In this document: positions 25,390 to 33,986 of the stretch, in pieces
How positions within the stretch are numbered: the first letter of the stretch is position 1
How the letters are laid out: each line of letters opens with the position of its first letter
DNA from: an uncultured Chitinophagaceae bacterium
GTDB lineage: Bacteria; Bacteroidota; Bacteroidia; Chitinophagales; Chitinophagaceae
Length of the DNA stretch: 64,000 nt
Direction of reading: 5' to 3'
NCBI GenBank assembly: GCA_937873715.1
Contig: CALMYJ010000011.1
Coordinates: 62,001-126,000 of the forward strand
Notes under the pieces: generated by a model
Seen by the model: the letters and a program-made list of their open reading frames with translations, nothing else
Database searches by the model: none
What the model was told of the DNA's origin: nothing
Translations under genes and position numbers: made by a program

Positions 25390-26814
25390 ATGAAGTTGAA
25401 GCTACTGCTTGCAGCAATGCTGCTGTGTATCACTGTGTACCTGCAGGCGCAGGTTATTAAAAGTCCTGCGGCATTCAGAGCGCTGCAAAACGCCAATACA
25501 CTTCTTGAAGCGAAACAGTTACTGGCCGCCGAAGATTATTTTAAAATAGGTCTTAAAAAGGCGCAGGCTGCACAGGATAAATATTGCGAAGCACTGGCCA
25601 ATGAAGGATTGGGCAACCTGTACACTAAATTAGAAGCGAATGATAAAGCCGCTGCCCACTATACCGCTGCCATTAAACTGTATAAAGATTTACGGCAAAC
25701 CGTAAAAGTAGCCGTTATTGAAAGTCTTTTAAAAAGTGTACAGGGTGTGGGCGACCTGTATGCCGGTATTGAAGTGGGCGCTAAGGGTGTAAAGATGAGT
25801 ATTGTAGAGGTAAGGCTTAGTGCCGACAGGGAATACGGCTACACGCTGGTGTTAGATACTTCCATCAACACTGATGCGGCAGCGCTTACTTACCAGAGCG
25901 AAGTGGAAACATCAAGCACCATTGCAAAATTTCTTGATGTGGCAAAAAAACGTTTCAACATACCGCCCTACCAGGTATTTGTAGTGATTGCCAGTGGCCT
26001 GAAGCAGGACCTGGATAAATACAATAAGGTGGAATATTTTGCAAAAGTAATCCGGCCCAAAAATATGGATCCGCTTACCCGGGTAAGTTATATTACACCG
26101 GAAGAAGAAGCCCAGTTAAGTGTACTGGGTGTAGTGCCCGAAAAGCATCGCTTTGCAGCCGGGCAACTGGATGTGGGTAGCGGTAACACTAAGGGCGGTT
26201 ATTTTACTGCACAAAAAGAGTTCGTTCCGTTTACTTATCCACTGGGTACCAAAACTTTTCAGCGTTTAATCGGTTCGCAATCCAGCCTGTACAGTTATGT
26301 AAATGCCGGCGAGCGGCTATGGGCCGACAGTCTTGAAAAATCAGTATTAGATGAATTATCACAAAAAAGTGAGTTAAAGCAAAAAAATATCATCTACCTC
26401 TCAGGCGGTATTGTATGGTCTATTGTATCGTTGCTGTACCCGGAAAGCACCTTGCGTAGTTATACCGAAATAAGCCCAAGGGATATTGCTGAGTTCAGGC
26501 AAAAGCTGTTGAATAATTATGATGAACTTACCCGACCTAATCTTGCATTTACCGGCTCACCTGACGAAGCTGAAATAGCTGCCAAAAATATCAGTAATGT
26601 GCTTAAAACCTACGATCAAAAAGCAATGACTGCCGGTACAATGTGGCTCAGTCACCTGATACGTGAACTCAATACCGTTAACCCCGGAAAAAAATTCGTG
26701 TATTTTAAATATGCTTATGTAGGCTGGATTAGCGGTTACATTATTAATAAAATCACCAGTCAGTATACGGCATACTCCATTAAAAAGCCGCTGAAAGTTA
26801 TTGAGCAAAACTGA
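25390..26814 (+). CDS. Secreted TPR protein fused to a Ppx/GppA-like (ASKHA-fold) domain
   Basis: The 474-aa protein starts with a clear signal peptide (MKLKLLLAAMLLCITVYLQAQ). Residues about 28-105 look like two TPR-type helix pairs (LLAAEDYFKIGLKKAQAAQ; AAAHYTAAIKLYKDL). From about 123 the pattern is that of an actin/Hsp70/exopolyphosphatase fold: GIEVGAKGVKMSIVEV as first phosphate loop, EEEAQLSVLGVV, QLDVGSGNTKGGYF as second phosphate loop, YPLGTKTFQRL, and IYLSGGIVWS as adenosine loop. This resembles Ppx/GppA phosphatases, which are cytoplasmic, whereas this one should be exported. Function unknown. It stands 277 nt after the TolC gene, with its own terminator. The residues expected for catalysis cannot be confirmed by eye. 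Confidence 0.72.
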   Translation: MKLKLLLAAMLLCITVYLQAQVIKSPAAFRALQNANTLLEAKQLLAAEDYFKIGLKKAQAAQDKYCEALANEGLGNLYTKLEANDKAAAHYTAAIKLYKDLRQTVKVAVIESLLKSVQGVGDLYAGIEVGAKGVKMSIVEVRLSADREYGYTLVLDTSINTDAAALTYQSEVETSSTIAKFLDVAKKRFNIPPYQVFVVIASGLKQDLDKYNKVEYFAKVIRPKNMDPLTRVSYITPEEEAQLSVLGVVPEKHRFAAGQLDVGSGNTKGGYFTAQKEFVPFTYPLGTKTFQRLIGSQSSLYSYVNAGERLWADSLEKSVLDELSQKSELKQKNIIYLSGGIVWSIVSLLYPESTLRSYTEISPRDIAEFRQKLLNNYDELTRPNLAFTGSPDEAEIAAKNISNVLKTYDQKAMTAGTMWLSHLIRELNTVNPGKKFVYFKYAYVGWISGYIINKITSQYTAYSIKKPLKVIEQN

Positions 26815-26845
26815 TAGAAATAACCTGCTTATCTTAGATATACGT

Positions 26846-26869
26846 GCCGGCATTGTGCCGGCTTTTTTT
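26846..26869 (+). terminator. Rho-independent terminator after the TPR-ASKHA gene
   Basis: GCCGGC (26846-26851) pairs with GCCGGC (26857-26862) around a 5-nt loop and is followed by seven T (26863-26869), 32 nt after the stop codon of the secreted TPR-ASKHA gene. Confidence 0.8.
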
Positions 26870-26970
26870 ACCCCCGGGGAAATTAAAATAAAGCGCCAGC
26901 TCGGCTATATGGCGGATATTGAATTAAATACCGAACAGGCGCTTACACTTTCAAGTGGTGCAGCAGATGA

Positions 26971-27558
26971 TTAAAACAGATTGAAGCCAACACCAAGTTG
27001 AACAGACTGGCTTCGCCATTTATCCTTATTGTCTATATCATTTATATTATTAAGGCCAAGCTGGTAGCGGCCAAATGCCCTGAATCCTGCAAGGTGAAAT
27101 TGTATGCCGCCCAACAGGCTGAATTCGCCATTTTTAAAAGCAGCTTTACCTTCTTCAACCAAATTTTTATCGTTGCTCATCAGTATGCCAAATTGCGGCC
27201 CGGCCTGCAGGCTGAAAAGTTTTGATACTTTATAATTCAGCAATACCGGTATGGCCAGGTAATTAAGGTTCATGTTCGAAATTTTATCGCCGCTAAACTT
27301 ATACAATTCGCTGAATCTATCGCTGGTATCAGTGCTGTGCTGTGTAAAAAGTACTTCTGGCTGTATGCTCCATTTTTTGTTAAAAGGTATTTGCAGGTAA
27401 ACCCCCGCATTATAGCCGTAGGTAAACTGGTCTTTTAATGACTGACCGCTTATTTTATTGATATTGGCGCCTGCTTTTATGCCAAAATGCAAATCTTGCG
27501 CCTGCGTAGAGATACTAACAGCAACAAGTGCTGCAAGGAGGAGAGGGGGAGGTTTCAT
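26971..27558 (-). CDS. Small outer membrane beta-barrel protein (porin/PorT-like)
   Basis: The start is the ATG at 27558, giving 195 aa that begin with a signal peptide (MKPPPLLLAALVAVSISTQAQ). The open frame extends upstream to 27783, but that part overlaps the permease gene and precedes the signal peptide. The mature part has the Bacteroidota outer-membrane barrel pattern (OmpA/PorT-like): LHFGIKAGANINKISG, YGYNAGVYLQIPFNKKWSIQPE, LFTQHS, LNYLAIPVLLNYKVS, LQAGPQFGILMS, and a last strand ending in FNLF. The final aromatic Phe is typical of barrel insertion signals. Function unknown; probably a structural or transport barrel. Confidence 0.85.
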   Translation of the reverse strand: MKPPPLLLAALVAVSISTQAQDLHFGIKAGANINKISGQSLKDQFTYGYNAGVYLQIPFNKKWSIQPEVLFTQHSTDTSDRFSELYKFSGDKISNMNLNYLAIPVLLNYKVSKLFSLQAGPQFGILMSNDKNLVEEGKAAFKNGEFSLLGGIQFHLAGFRAFGRYQLGLNNINDIDNKDKWRSQSVQLGVGFNLF

Positions 27559-27706
27559 ACAAAAAGGTTTTAGTAAATTTATTCCAATACACATGCCATT
27601 GTATACAGGGCGCCGGTAAATTTTTGTTAACACAAAGCACCAGGCGGAGCCAAAAGTATAGGCCTCTCCAAATTTTTTTACGGCAGGCGTTGCGGTTATG
27701 ATTGCA

Positions 27707-29497
27707 TTAACCCTGTGCCAGTTTGCTTTTTTTATAACCATACATAAAGTATAGTACGAGGCCAAGCGCCATCCATCCGGCAAACCAGGCCCAGTTATTT
27801 GCCGTCATCCCGGTAAGCAGGTAAAGGCAGGTGCTAAGGCCAAGCAGCGGAATAAGGGAGTACTGTTTTTTAAAAGTGATGATGGCAATTGCAAAACAAA
27901 TGAGCCAGAAAATGATGGTGGAAACATTGTATGTTTTTTTAGCCAGCGCCGCATCGGCAAGGTTGAACTGTATGGCTGCATTATCAGCAGGATCGATGCC
28001 CGAAATGGCTGCCCTGGTTTCTTCGGGGGTGAGCGCAAAGCTGAACAGCTCGGTAAAGTAATGGTGATTGATACTCCATGCCACAGCCAGTGCCGCAACT
28101 ACCAGCATGGGGTATACTATTTTTCCGTTGATATAAGGGATATGAAATTTCCCGGCTTCTTTTTCTCTTACCGGTATCAGCAGTACACCTCCGCAAACCA
28201 GTACAAAAGCAAAAAGCGTGGCGATGCTGGTAAAATCGAGAACAAAAGTTTTATCGGTAAATAAAATTGGCAGGCCTACCACCAGCCCGGTAACTATTGT
28301 GGCAAATGAAGGGGTTTTAAATTTGGGATGAATTTTTTGAAAACGGGTAGGTAACAGCCCGTCCCTGCTCATGCTCATCCATATACGGGGTTGTCCCATT
28401 TGAAATACCAGCATTACACTCGTCATGGCTACTACGGCAGCAATCGCTACAAAAAATTGCATCCAGCCCACATTAAGGTTGCCTTCTTCAAAAATAAAGG
28501 CAAGGGGGTCGCCCACACCGGCAAACTTTTTATAGTGTACGGCACCGGTTAATACAAGAGTAAGGAGTATGTACACAATGGTGCAAATTACCAGGGAAAG
28601 TATCATGCCTCTTGGAAGATCCTTTTGTGGATTTTTACTTTCTTCGGCCAGCACACTCACGGCATCAAAACCGATATAAGCAAAAAACACCCCACTTACG
28701 GCCATCATTACCCCACTAAATCCATTGGGCATAAAGGAACGGGCACCTAACTCGTTTTCAGGCAGCCAGTTTCCCGTAAGCTTGTTCGAAAAAATAAGGT
28801 ATCCGCCAACAATAATAACCAATAATACCACCAGCATTTTTAATATCACCATCAGGTTGCTGGCATTGCGGCTTTCTTTAATGCCACGGTATACCAGGAA
28901 GGTGATAATGAAGTTTATCAGCAAAGCCGGCACATCTAAAATTATACGCAGGCCACTTATTTGCGGAGCATTATTCCAAGCCGCAAGTACATCCGGGGCG
29001 GTGCTTCCCCGGGCCATTTCGTGTTTTACCTCCATATAGCTGGTACACAAATACTCAGGCAGGTGTATACTGCACCGGGATAATAGTGATGTAAAATAAT
29101 CGCTCCAGCTAAAGGCAACATAAATATTGCCGATAGAGTATTCCATGATAAGTGCCCAGCCTATTATCCAGGCAAATATTTCGCCAAATGAGGCGTAGGC
29201 ATAGGTGTAGGCACTACCGCTTACCGGTATACGACTGGCAAATTCAGAATAACAAAATGCCGTAAATGCACAGGCAATAGCCGTAATTACAAAAAGTAAA
29301 ATAACTCCCGGCCCTCCGCCATAAACGGCGCCGCCCAGGCTGCTGAAGCTGCCGGCCCCAAGGATGGCTGCAATGCCAAAAAAAGTGAGGTCTCTTGCAG
29401 TAAGCATTCTTTTTAATCCGCCCCCTCCGTGGGTACCTTCATCCTGTTGTGCCGTTAAATCCGAAATTTTTTTTGTGCGGAATAAAGAAGAAGCCAT
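27707..29497 (-). CDS. APC-family amino acid permease (cationic amino acid transporter-like)
   Basis: The 596-aa inner membrane protein has about 13-14 hydrophobic helices. The N-terminal part carries LTARDLTFFGIAAILGAGSF, the usual first helix of the APC family with its unwound Gly segment, and FASRIPVSGSAYTYAYASFG, another family hallmark. Helix 6 reads SGVFFAYIGFDAVSVLAEES, typical of CAT/YfnA-type transporters. A central region (RIWMSMSRDGLLP) is also characteristic. It should take up amino acids in symport with protons or act as an exchanger; the substrate is not clear. It lies between two outer membrane barrel genes. The N-terminal 25 residues are charged and cytoplasmic. Confidence 0.93.
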   Translation of the reverse strand: MASSLFRTKKISDLTAQQDEGTHGGGGLKRMLTARDLTFFGIAAILGAGSFSSLGGAVYGGGPGVILLFVITAIACAFTAFCYSEFASRIPVSGSAYTYAYASFGEIFAWIIGWALIMEYSIGNIYVAFSWSDYFTSLLSRCSIHLPEYLCTSYMEVKHEMARGSTAPDVLAAWNNAPQISGLRIILDVPALLINFIITFLVYRGIKESRNASNLMVILKMLVVLLVIIVGGYLIFSNKLTGNWLPENELGARSFMPNGFSGVMMAVSGVFFAYIGFDAVSVLAEESKNPQKDLPRGMILSLVICTIVYILLTLVLTGAVHYKKFAGVGDPLAFIFEEGNLNVGWMQFFVAIAAVVAMTSVMLVFQMGQPRIWMSMSRDGLLPTRFQKIHPKFKTPSFATIVTGLVVGLPILFTDKTFVLDFTSIATLFAFVLVCGGVLLIPVREKEAGKFHIPYINGKIVYPMLVVAALAVAWSINHHYFTELFSFALTPEETRAAISGIDPADNAAIQFNLADAALAKKTYNVSTIIFWLICFAIAIITFKKQYSLIPLLGLSTCLYLLTGMTANNWAWFAGWMALGLVLYFMYGYKKSKLAQG

Positions 29498-29561
29498 AAG
29501 TATGGTAGATTAATGATTGCGGAAATTAGCATTTTATTGATTACGCCCTTATTAAAGTATA

Positions 29562-29591
29562 AGAAAAACCACCAGTATGTGGCTGGTGGTT
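29562..29591 (-). terminator. Rho-independent terminator after the 207-aa outer membrane protein
   Basis: On the minus strand a 9-bp perfect stem (AACCACCAG and CTGGTGGTT, plus-strand arms 29567-29575 and 29583-29591) with a 7-nt loop is followed by five T and a C. It lies between the barrel gene stop at 29619 and the permease start at 29497. Confidence 0.8.
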
Positions 29592-29618
29592 GCAGGTATG
29601 CTATAGCAATAGGCAGGG

Positions 29619-30242
29619 CTATTTTTTTTCTTTTCGGCAAAGGTTAAGGCTGCTGAGCTGGTAGCTTAGCATGGCTGTTAGTAATAGTGTACGATCGGTT
29701 TTGCCATCGGTATTTTTGTAAAGGCCCAGCATACCGTACGAAAACCTGGCACCCACTCCAAGCCCGTTTTGCAGGCGGTATACCATTCCTGCAATAAGGG
29801 CAAGGTTAAAGGCATTCATGTATTCTTTTACATTGTAAAATTTACCGCCATCCAGTTTTTCCCTTGCTGCAAGCAACAGCATGGGCTGAAGCCCACCCTC
29901 GGCATACAGCGAACTGGTGAGATAATGCTGGTATAATAAGGGTATAATCAGGTAATACAGGTTGGTTACCCCTTTAATATTGTAGTTGCCTTCGCCTTGT
30001 CCAATATCGCCGCCCTCATCCCATTTTGCACCTTGTAGTGTTGCGCCAATACCGGCAGTAAAGCCGCCCTTACCTACATGGTGTATTTTGGGCTCGCAGC
30101 TAAGGTGGGCACCAATAGCCGTTTTCCAGCTTTCATTGCCCACAATCGTTCTCAGGCCGGCACCGCCAATAATATTTTGAGCAGCGCCGGAAAATGAAAT
30201 ACCTGCCAGCATGAACAGCAGTAAAAAAAATTGCTTTTTCAT
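29619..30242 (-). CDS. Outer membrane beta-barrel protein of unknown function
   Basis: The 207-aa protein starts with a signal peptide (MKKQFFLLLFMLAGISFSGAAQ). The mature part alternates as beta-strands with Gly and aromatic residues (NIIGGAGLRTIVGNESWKTA, GGFTAGIGATLQGAK, YLIIPLLYQHYLTSSLYAEG, GLGVGARFSYGMLGLY), the pattern of a Bacteroidota outer membrane barrel of about eight strands. It ends in a charged tail (CRKEKK), unusual for a barrel, where a final aromatic residue is normally expected; the last strand could end before it (LLTAMLSYQLSSLNL). No specific function can be given. A terminator follows. Confidence 0.75.
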   Translation of the reverse strand: MKKQFFLLLFMLAGISFSGAAQNIIGGAGLRTIVGNESWKTAIGAHLSCEPKIHHVGKGGFTAGIGATLQGAKWDEGGDIGQGEGNYNIKGVTNLYYLIIPLLYQHYLTSSLYAEGGLQPMLLLAAREKLDGGKFYNVKEYMNAFNLALIAGMVYRLQNGLGVGARFSYGMLGLYKNTDGKTDRTLLLTAMLSYQLSSLNLCRKEKK

Positions 30243-30770
30243 AATTCAAGTTTTAAAGGTTAAATACTCTGGTTTTACATAAGTGTGTTCCTGGTTTTAT
30301 ACTCGTAATACCTTGAGGCTAAGCCCTGCAGCAGTGATGTTTTGTGATACGGTATGGATTACCGTTATTAAAGGATGCCGGGTTAAAAATTACTGTTGAA
30401 GCGTTGTTGTTTAGTACCGTAATGTAGAGTGTCGGCTATTCGCTTATAGGCGATAGAAAAAGCGTTTGCGCATGGAGAAAGTATCGTTCATACAGCATCA
30501 TCGTTGCTTCTTCTTTTAAAAAAGACAAAGCGTTTAACTGGCACTTGTGCCTGCTGTAGCACCTGCCTGCTGGTATCATCTTACTGTATACTACGGCTGG
30601 CCTTCCGTGTTACACCGGGCAGGGCTGCATGATGGGAACGTTTAAAGAAAAATCTTCATTCAGGGAAATCGGGTAATTAACCCCTGCAATTGCTTTGGTT
30701 CAAACAAAATACAAAAAGAAATGAAGAATTTTTATTTTTTTTGGCAATGTGCATGAGTTGTGTATACCGC
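30243..30770. other. Intergenic region of about 530 nt without a recognised gene
   Basis: It lies between the start of the 207-aa barrel gene and the stop of the polyprenyl synthase gene. I see no open frame with coding character, no tRNA or known small RNA, and no convincing TAnnTTTG promoter box. A short GGCAC/GTGCC hairpin sits at about 30540-30551, and A/T-rich runs lie near the polyprenyl synthase end. It may hold regulatory sequence or an unannotated RNA, but nothing supports that directly. Confidence 0.5.
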
Positions 30771-31736
30771 TTAGTAGGAGCGTTGAATTAAAAAAGCAGC
30801 TAATTCCTTTAAGGGCTCTTTTCTTTTGGATACCACAGCAATTTCTTCCAGGTGTTGCAAAGCTGTGCTGAGGTATTTTTCTTTTAGTGCATTGGCCCAA
30901 TCATCCACCGCACATTTTTTAAAAAGTTGCAATACCTGTTTTACTTTATCGGGAGGATTTTGATGCAGCAGTTGCTGCAGGGTTGCTTTATCCTGTGCGC
31001 TGGCAACCTCCAGTGTGTGTATCAACAGGAAGGTTTTTTTATTGGCGAGGATATCACCGCCTACCTGTTTACCAAATTTTTCAGGATCGCCAAAAGCATC
31101 CAGGTAGTCGTCCTGCACCTGGAAAGCAATACCCAGGTTTTTACCAAATTCATAAATATGGTGCTGGTTGCGTTCGCCGGTGCCACCCAGTATGGCCCCA
31201 AGTTGCAGGCTTGCAGCAACCAATACAGATGTTTTAAGGGTAATCATATTTACGTACTCCTCCAGGCTTACAGTATCCCTTAATTCAAAATCCATATCCA
31301 GTTGCTGGCCCTCGCATACCTGTGCGGCTGTGCTGTTAAAAAGATGCAACACTCTTTTAAGGTTGCCTTCTTTCATTTTATTGAGGTACTCGTAGGCTTT
31401 TACAAACATCACATCGCCTGCCAGCAGGGCGGTATTTTCACCATACTTTGCATGTACGGTGGGTAGCCCCCTGCGTACCGGGGCCTTGTCCATAATATCG
31501 TCGTGTATCAGGCTAAAATTGTGAAACAATTCAATGCCTGCTGCGGCATGATAAGCATCGGGTACAATTTCGCCAAACAGCTCGTTGCCCATGAGTACAC
31601 ACACAGGCCTTATCCTTTTGCCGCCTAATTGTAAAATGTATTGTGCCGGCTCATACAGCGTAGTAGTATGTTCCGGGAAGTGCCGTACCGAAAAATATTC
31701 CTGGAATAAGGCAGCCAAATCTTTGAACGAATGCAT
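30771..31736 (-). CDS. Polyprenyl diphosphate synthase
   Basis: The 321-aa enzyme condenses isopentenyl diphosphate with an allylic diphosphate. The first Asp-rich motif, LIHDDIMD (DD at residues 79-80), the GGKRIRP substrate-binding motif at about 38-44 and the second Asp-rich motif QVQDDYLD (about residues 205-212) are all present. Residues before the first motif are small or aromatic (FHNFSLIHDDIMD), consistent with a medium or long-chain product such as the menaquinone side chain, but chain length cannot be decided by reading. It is on the minus strand, downstream of the RNase R gene (63 nt), and may be cotranscribed with it. Confidence 0.93.
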   Translation of the reverse strand: MHSFKDLAALFQEYFSVRHFPEHTTTLYEPAQYILQLGGKRIRPVCVLMGNELFGEIVPDAYHAAAGIELFHNFSLIHDDIMDKAPVRRGLPTVHAKYGENTALLAGDVMFVKAYEYLNKMKEGNLKRVLHLFNSTAAQVCEGQQLDMDFELRDTVSLEEYVNMITLKTSVLVAASLQLGAILGGTGERNQHHIYEFGKNLGIAFQVQDDYLDAFGDPEKFGKQVGGDILANKKTFLLIHTLEVASAQDKATLQQLLHQNPPDKVKQVLQLFKKCAVDDWANALKEKYLSTALQHLEEIAVVSKRKEPLKELAAFLIQRSY

Positions 31737-31799
31737 GAATGGGGTGGTTTGTAATTACCGTTTTATTTTTTATTGTGTCATTACAGCGGTGGGTTGATA

Positions 31800-33803
31800 T
31801 TATTTTTCGTGCCGTTTGTTTTTACCGGTTGCTTTTTTTTCTTTAGTCGGGTTGGTGGCCGGTTCGTGTACCCAGGAGTAATCCAGTTGTCGTTTTTCCA
31901 GGTTGGCTGCTGCCACTTTAATTCTAACGGCATCGCCCATCCTAAACCTTGTTCCGGTACGCATACCTACCAGTGCATAATCATTTTCGTTAAGCCTGAA
32001 ATCATCATAATCACTCAAATCCCTTACGGATACCAGCCCTTCACACTTATGCAAAACGGTTTCTACAAAAAAACCAAAACTGGTTACGCCACTAATTACT
32101 CCGTCAAACTCTTCTCCCACAAAATCCTGCATAAACTCTACTTGTTTGTATTTGTTCGCTGCTCTTTCAGTTTCCATTGCTTTGCGTTCTCTTTCGCTGC
32201 AATGGCGGCATTTTTCTTCCATCTTTTTATCCGGTACAATATTCCTGTCGAGGCATTGTTGCAATACCCTGTGTACCAGCACATCGGGGTAGCGGCGTAT
32301 AGGGGAGGTAAAATGGCAGTAATGCTCAAAGCCTAATCCGTAATGCCCAATATTTTCGGTGGTGTAAGATGCTTTGGCCATAGTGCGAATACCCAGTTGC
32401 TCCAGTACATGCTGCTCGGGCTTTCCATGCACTTCTTTAAGCAGGGTGTTGAACGATTCGGCTACTGCATTTTCGTCCTGCAGGTTAAAAGTGTAGCCAA
32501 ATTTTTTTGCAAATGCGGCAAAGGGCAGCAGCTTTTCTTCATCGGGGGTATCGTGTGTGCGGTAGGGAAAGGGTACAGGCGCTTTATTGATTTTTATTTT
32601 ATCGATATACTCCGCAACAGCCCTGTTGGCAAGCAGCATAAATTCTTCAATCATCTGGTGGGCCTCTTTGCTTTCTTTTACAACAATGCCAATTGGTTTG
32701 CCTTTTTCATCCAGTTTAAAGCGTACCTCTTGTGATGAAAAGTTGATGGCTCCGTTTTCAAACCGCTCTTTACGAAATTGCTGAGCAAGGGTATTGAGTA
32801 ATAAAATTGCTTTATCATTCAGCCCTTCTTTGGTTTCAATAATTTCCTGCACATCTTCGTAGGTATACCTGTGGTTGCTGTGAATGATGGTACGGCCAAT
32901 CCATTTATGTTTAATCTCTGCCCGGTTGGTAACCTGGAAAATTACAGAAAAAGTGTACTTGTCTTCGTGTGGCCTTAAAGAGCAAAGTTCGTTGCTGATT
33001 CTTTCCGGCAGCATAGGGTTTACCCTGTCGGGCAGGTACACACTGGTGGCTCTTTCGTAAGCTGCCTTATCGAGTATGCTGCCCGGGGTTACAAAATGGC
33101 TTACATCGGCTATGTGTACCCCAATTTCGTAACAGCCGTTATCGAGGTTGCGTATTGAAATGGCATCGTCAAAATCTTTTGCATCCACGGGGTCGATGGT
33201 AAAAGTGAGTATATCCCTGCAATCTTTTCTTTTCCGCTCTTCTTCCCGGCTGATCGTATCGGGCAGTCTTTCGGCTTCTTCCAGTACATCCTCTTCAAAT
33301 TCCAGTGGGAAACCGCCTTCCAGCAATAGCTCTTTCATGGCCATATCGCTTACACCGGAAGCATCCAGCCTGCCTATCACTTCGCCTTCAGGTTTTTTAT
33401 CTTCCTTATCCCATTTAACCAGTTTTACAATTACCCGGTCGCCATCGGCAGCGCCGTTCATTTTGTCGGCAGGTATGTAAAAGTCGGGAACAGGTTTATC
33501 GCCGGAGGGAACAAAAAAGGCAAAATGTTTTTGTGCCTGCAGTGTGCCTGTAAAGGTATTTTGCCTGCGTTGTACCACTTCGGTTATTTTACCTTCGGTA
33601 CGCCGGGCAGGGCTTGCATGTTTATCAATTTGTACTTGTACGGTATCGCCATGAAAAGCCCGGTTAAAGTCGTTGGGCCTTACCATGATATCTTTTTCAA
33701 CACCTGGTACAATAACGTAACCCATGCCACTGCGTGAAATATCGAGTGTGCCCGTGAGTGTTGTTTTGTGTGTTGTTTTTTTTGGTTTATTGTTTTTACG
33801 CAT
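31800..33803 (-). CDS. rnr: Ribonuclease R
   Basis: This 3'-5' exoribonuclease (667 aa, at the shorter end for RNase R, as in other Bacteroidota) degrades structured RNA. In order: cold-shock-like RNA-binding domains at about residues 15-150 (GTLDISRSGMGYVIVPG), the RNB catalytic domain at about 190-520 with DPVDAKDFDDAISIR, which carries the metal-binding aspartates, and TSPIRRYPDVLVHRVLQ, then an S1 domain at about 565-645 (EEFDGVISGVTSFGFFV), and a Lys-rich tail. It stands in front of the polyprenyl synthase gene and is divergent from the hutG-like gene. The start is the ATG at 33803 (MRKNNKPKK). Confidence 0.95.
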   Translation of the reverse strand: MRKNNKPKKTTHKTTLTGTLDISRSGMGYVIVPGVEKDIMVRPNDFNRAFHGDTVQVQIDKHASPARRTEGKITEVVQRRQNTFTGTLQAQKHFAFFVPSGDKPVPDFYIPADKMNGAADGDRVIVKLVKWDKEDKKPEGEVIGRLDASGVSDMAMKELLLEGGFPLEFEEDVLEEAERLPDTISREEERKRKDCRDILTFTIDPVDAKDFDDAISIRNLDNGCYEIGVHIADVSHFVTPGSILDKAAYERATSVYLPDRVNPMLPERISNELCSLRPHEDKYTFSVIFQVTNRAEIKHKWIGRTIIHSNHRYTYEDVQEIIETKEGLNDKAILLLNTLAQQFRKERFENGAINFSSQEVRFKLDEKGKPIGIVVKESKEAHQMIEEFMLLANRAVAEYIDKIKINKAPVPFPYRTHDTPDEEKLLPFAAFAKKFGYTFNLQDENAVAESFNTLLKEVHGKPEQHVLEQLGIRTMAKASYTTENIGHYGLGFEHYCHFTSPIRRYPDVLVHRVLQQCLDRNIVPDKKMEEKCRHCSERERKAMETERAANKYKQVEFMQDFVGEEFDGVISGVTSFGFFVETVLHKCEGLVSVRDLSDYDDFRLNENDYALVGMRTGTRFRMGDAVRIKVAAANLEKRQLDYSWVHEPATNPTKEKKATGKNKRHEK

Positions 33804-33986
33804 AAATATCGTTGCTGTATTTTAGGGTATTGGCCAGCCCGGGTACATACAGGGCTGTTGATGCTGTAATGGGTAACCATATTGGCAATATCGCCTGCTG
33901 CAAAATACTACAATAGTTGTAATAACTGGTTGGTACATAAAAACATTAATCGTACATATTTTATGGCTTTTCTTTACCTTGCCCGG

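Noticed and set aside
26880..26973. A short plus-strand frame that reads like the end of a protein (QLGYMADIELNTEQALTL)
   Set aside because: It lacks a start codon and convincing upstream frame, lies after a terminator, and its end overlaps the stop of the barrel gene; it could be a remnant but nothing supports it.
27559..27783. N-terminal extension of the 195-aa barrel protein
   Set aside because: The signal peptide starts at the ATG 27558, and the extension overlaps the permease gene and lacks conserved features.
31773..32336. A 187-aa open frame on the plus strand
   Set aside because: It is antisense to the RNase R gene, whose motifs are certain; the frame has the Phe/Cys-rich composition of a shadow frame.
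33882..33986. N-terminal extension of the formimidoylglutamase from a TTG
   Set aside because: The family start fits the ATG at 33987, and a weak -7 box lies just before it inside the extension.
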